DNA from: Phycisphaerales bacterium
GTDB taxonomy: Bacteria > Planctomycetota > Phycisphaerae > Sedimentisphaerales > Anaerobacaceae
Length of the DNA stretch: 5,836 nt
Reading direction: 5' to 3'
NCBI GenBank assembly: GCA_011057845.1
Contig: DSDB01000408.1
Location: 1 to 5,836, forward strand
The stretch's first letter is position 1. Every line of letters starts with the position of its first letter. The notes below the pieces were generated by a model. That model saw only the letters and a list, made by a program, of their open reading frames with translations, made no database searches and was not told where the DNA came from. Below, in pieces: positions 5,697 to 5,836 of the stretch. The position numbers and the translations under genes are program-made.

Positions 5697-5836
5697 TAGA
5701 TGGCTCTTTCCTTTACGCACCTAAGTTAGCCCCATCGTGCGGCGTCGGGTTTACGATCCGACTTGTTGGCGCGTCAATAGCCACCGCCGATCTGAACTAA
5801 TATGGCCGATCTGGTCATTGTGTAAGAGCCACTCTA
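5697..5836. repeat. Non-coding segment bounded by a 12-bp inverted repeat (MITE-like or structured RNA)
   Basis: TAGATGGCTCTT (5697-5708) pairs with AAGAGCCACTCTA (5824-5836) over 12 bases with a single bulged C at 5832; the core TGGCTCTT/AAGAGCCA is perfect. The 115 bases between hold no open frame of note. They contain a small hairpin GTCGG/CCGAC (5744-5748 with 5758-5762), a CTAAGTTAG palindrome (5721-5729) and a 9-base direct repeat GCCGATCTG (5786-5794 and 5805-5813). The base composition is lower in GC than the genes. The right arm ends exactly at the window edge, so the true boundary may lie beyond. Confidence 0.4.

Overview
The window is GC-rich bacterial DNA with tightly packed genes. 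It carries four complete protein genes, one gene cut by the left edge, and a non-coding right end. The best guess at source is a planctomycete-like bacterium (for example the Phycisphaerae side). The reasons are the Gfo/Idh/MocA-type oxidoreductase style, a ThiL whose core resembles a short 'GG-x4-RHLTFTPR' form, and AT-rich low-complexity spacers in a high-GC background. This placement is an inference from protein style, not proven by any marker gene.

Left part (1-1728): the C-terminal two thirds of a Gfo/Idh/MocA family oxidoreductase reads rightward and ends at 647. It converges on thiL (thiamine-monophosphate kinase), read leftward from 1728 to 730. The 82-base gap between them is A-rich and repetitive. 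thiL contains an in-frame, low-complexity insertion of about 72 bases that looks like a small repeat landed inside the gene.

Middle (1725-3471): argH (argininosuccinate lyase) lies upstream of thiL on the minus strand, and the argH stop overlaps the thiL start (ATGA). The two are therefore probably one transcript, driven by a good sigma-70-type promoter (TTGACG-17-TATCAT) just upstream of argH. A 358-base divergent control region with several inverted repeats separates argH from nagA.

Right part (3472-5836): nagA (N-acetylglucosamine-6-phosphate deacetylase) is followed after 16 bases by an integral-membrane zinc metalloprotease of the M50/site-2-protease type with an HEFGH motif, probably in the same operon. 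A perfect 9-bp hairpin follows the protease gene. The last ~140 bases hold no gene but are bounded by a 12-bp inverted repeat, which suggests a small MITE-like element or a structured RNA.

Taken together this is mostly housekeeping and sugar metabolism: arginine synthesis, thiamine diphosphate synthesis and amino-sugar recycling. I see no clear defence system, CRISPR array, transposase or phage gene. The unusual items are the repeat inserted in thiL, the terminal inverted-repeat element, the nagA-linked membrane protease, and a substituted substrate-pocket residue in NagA.
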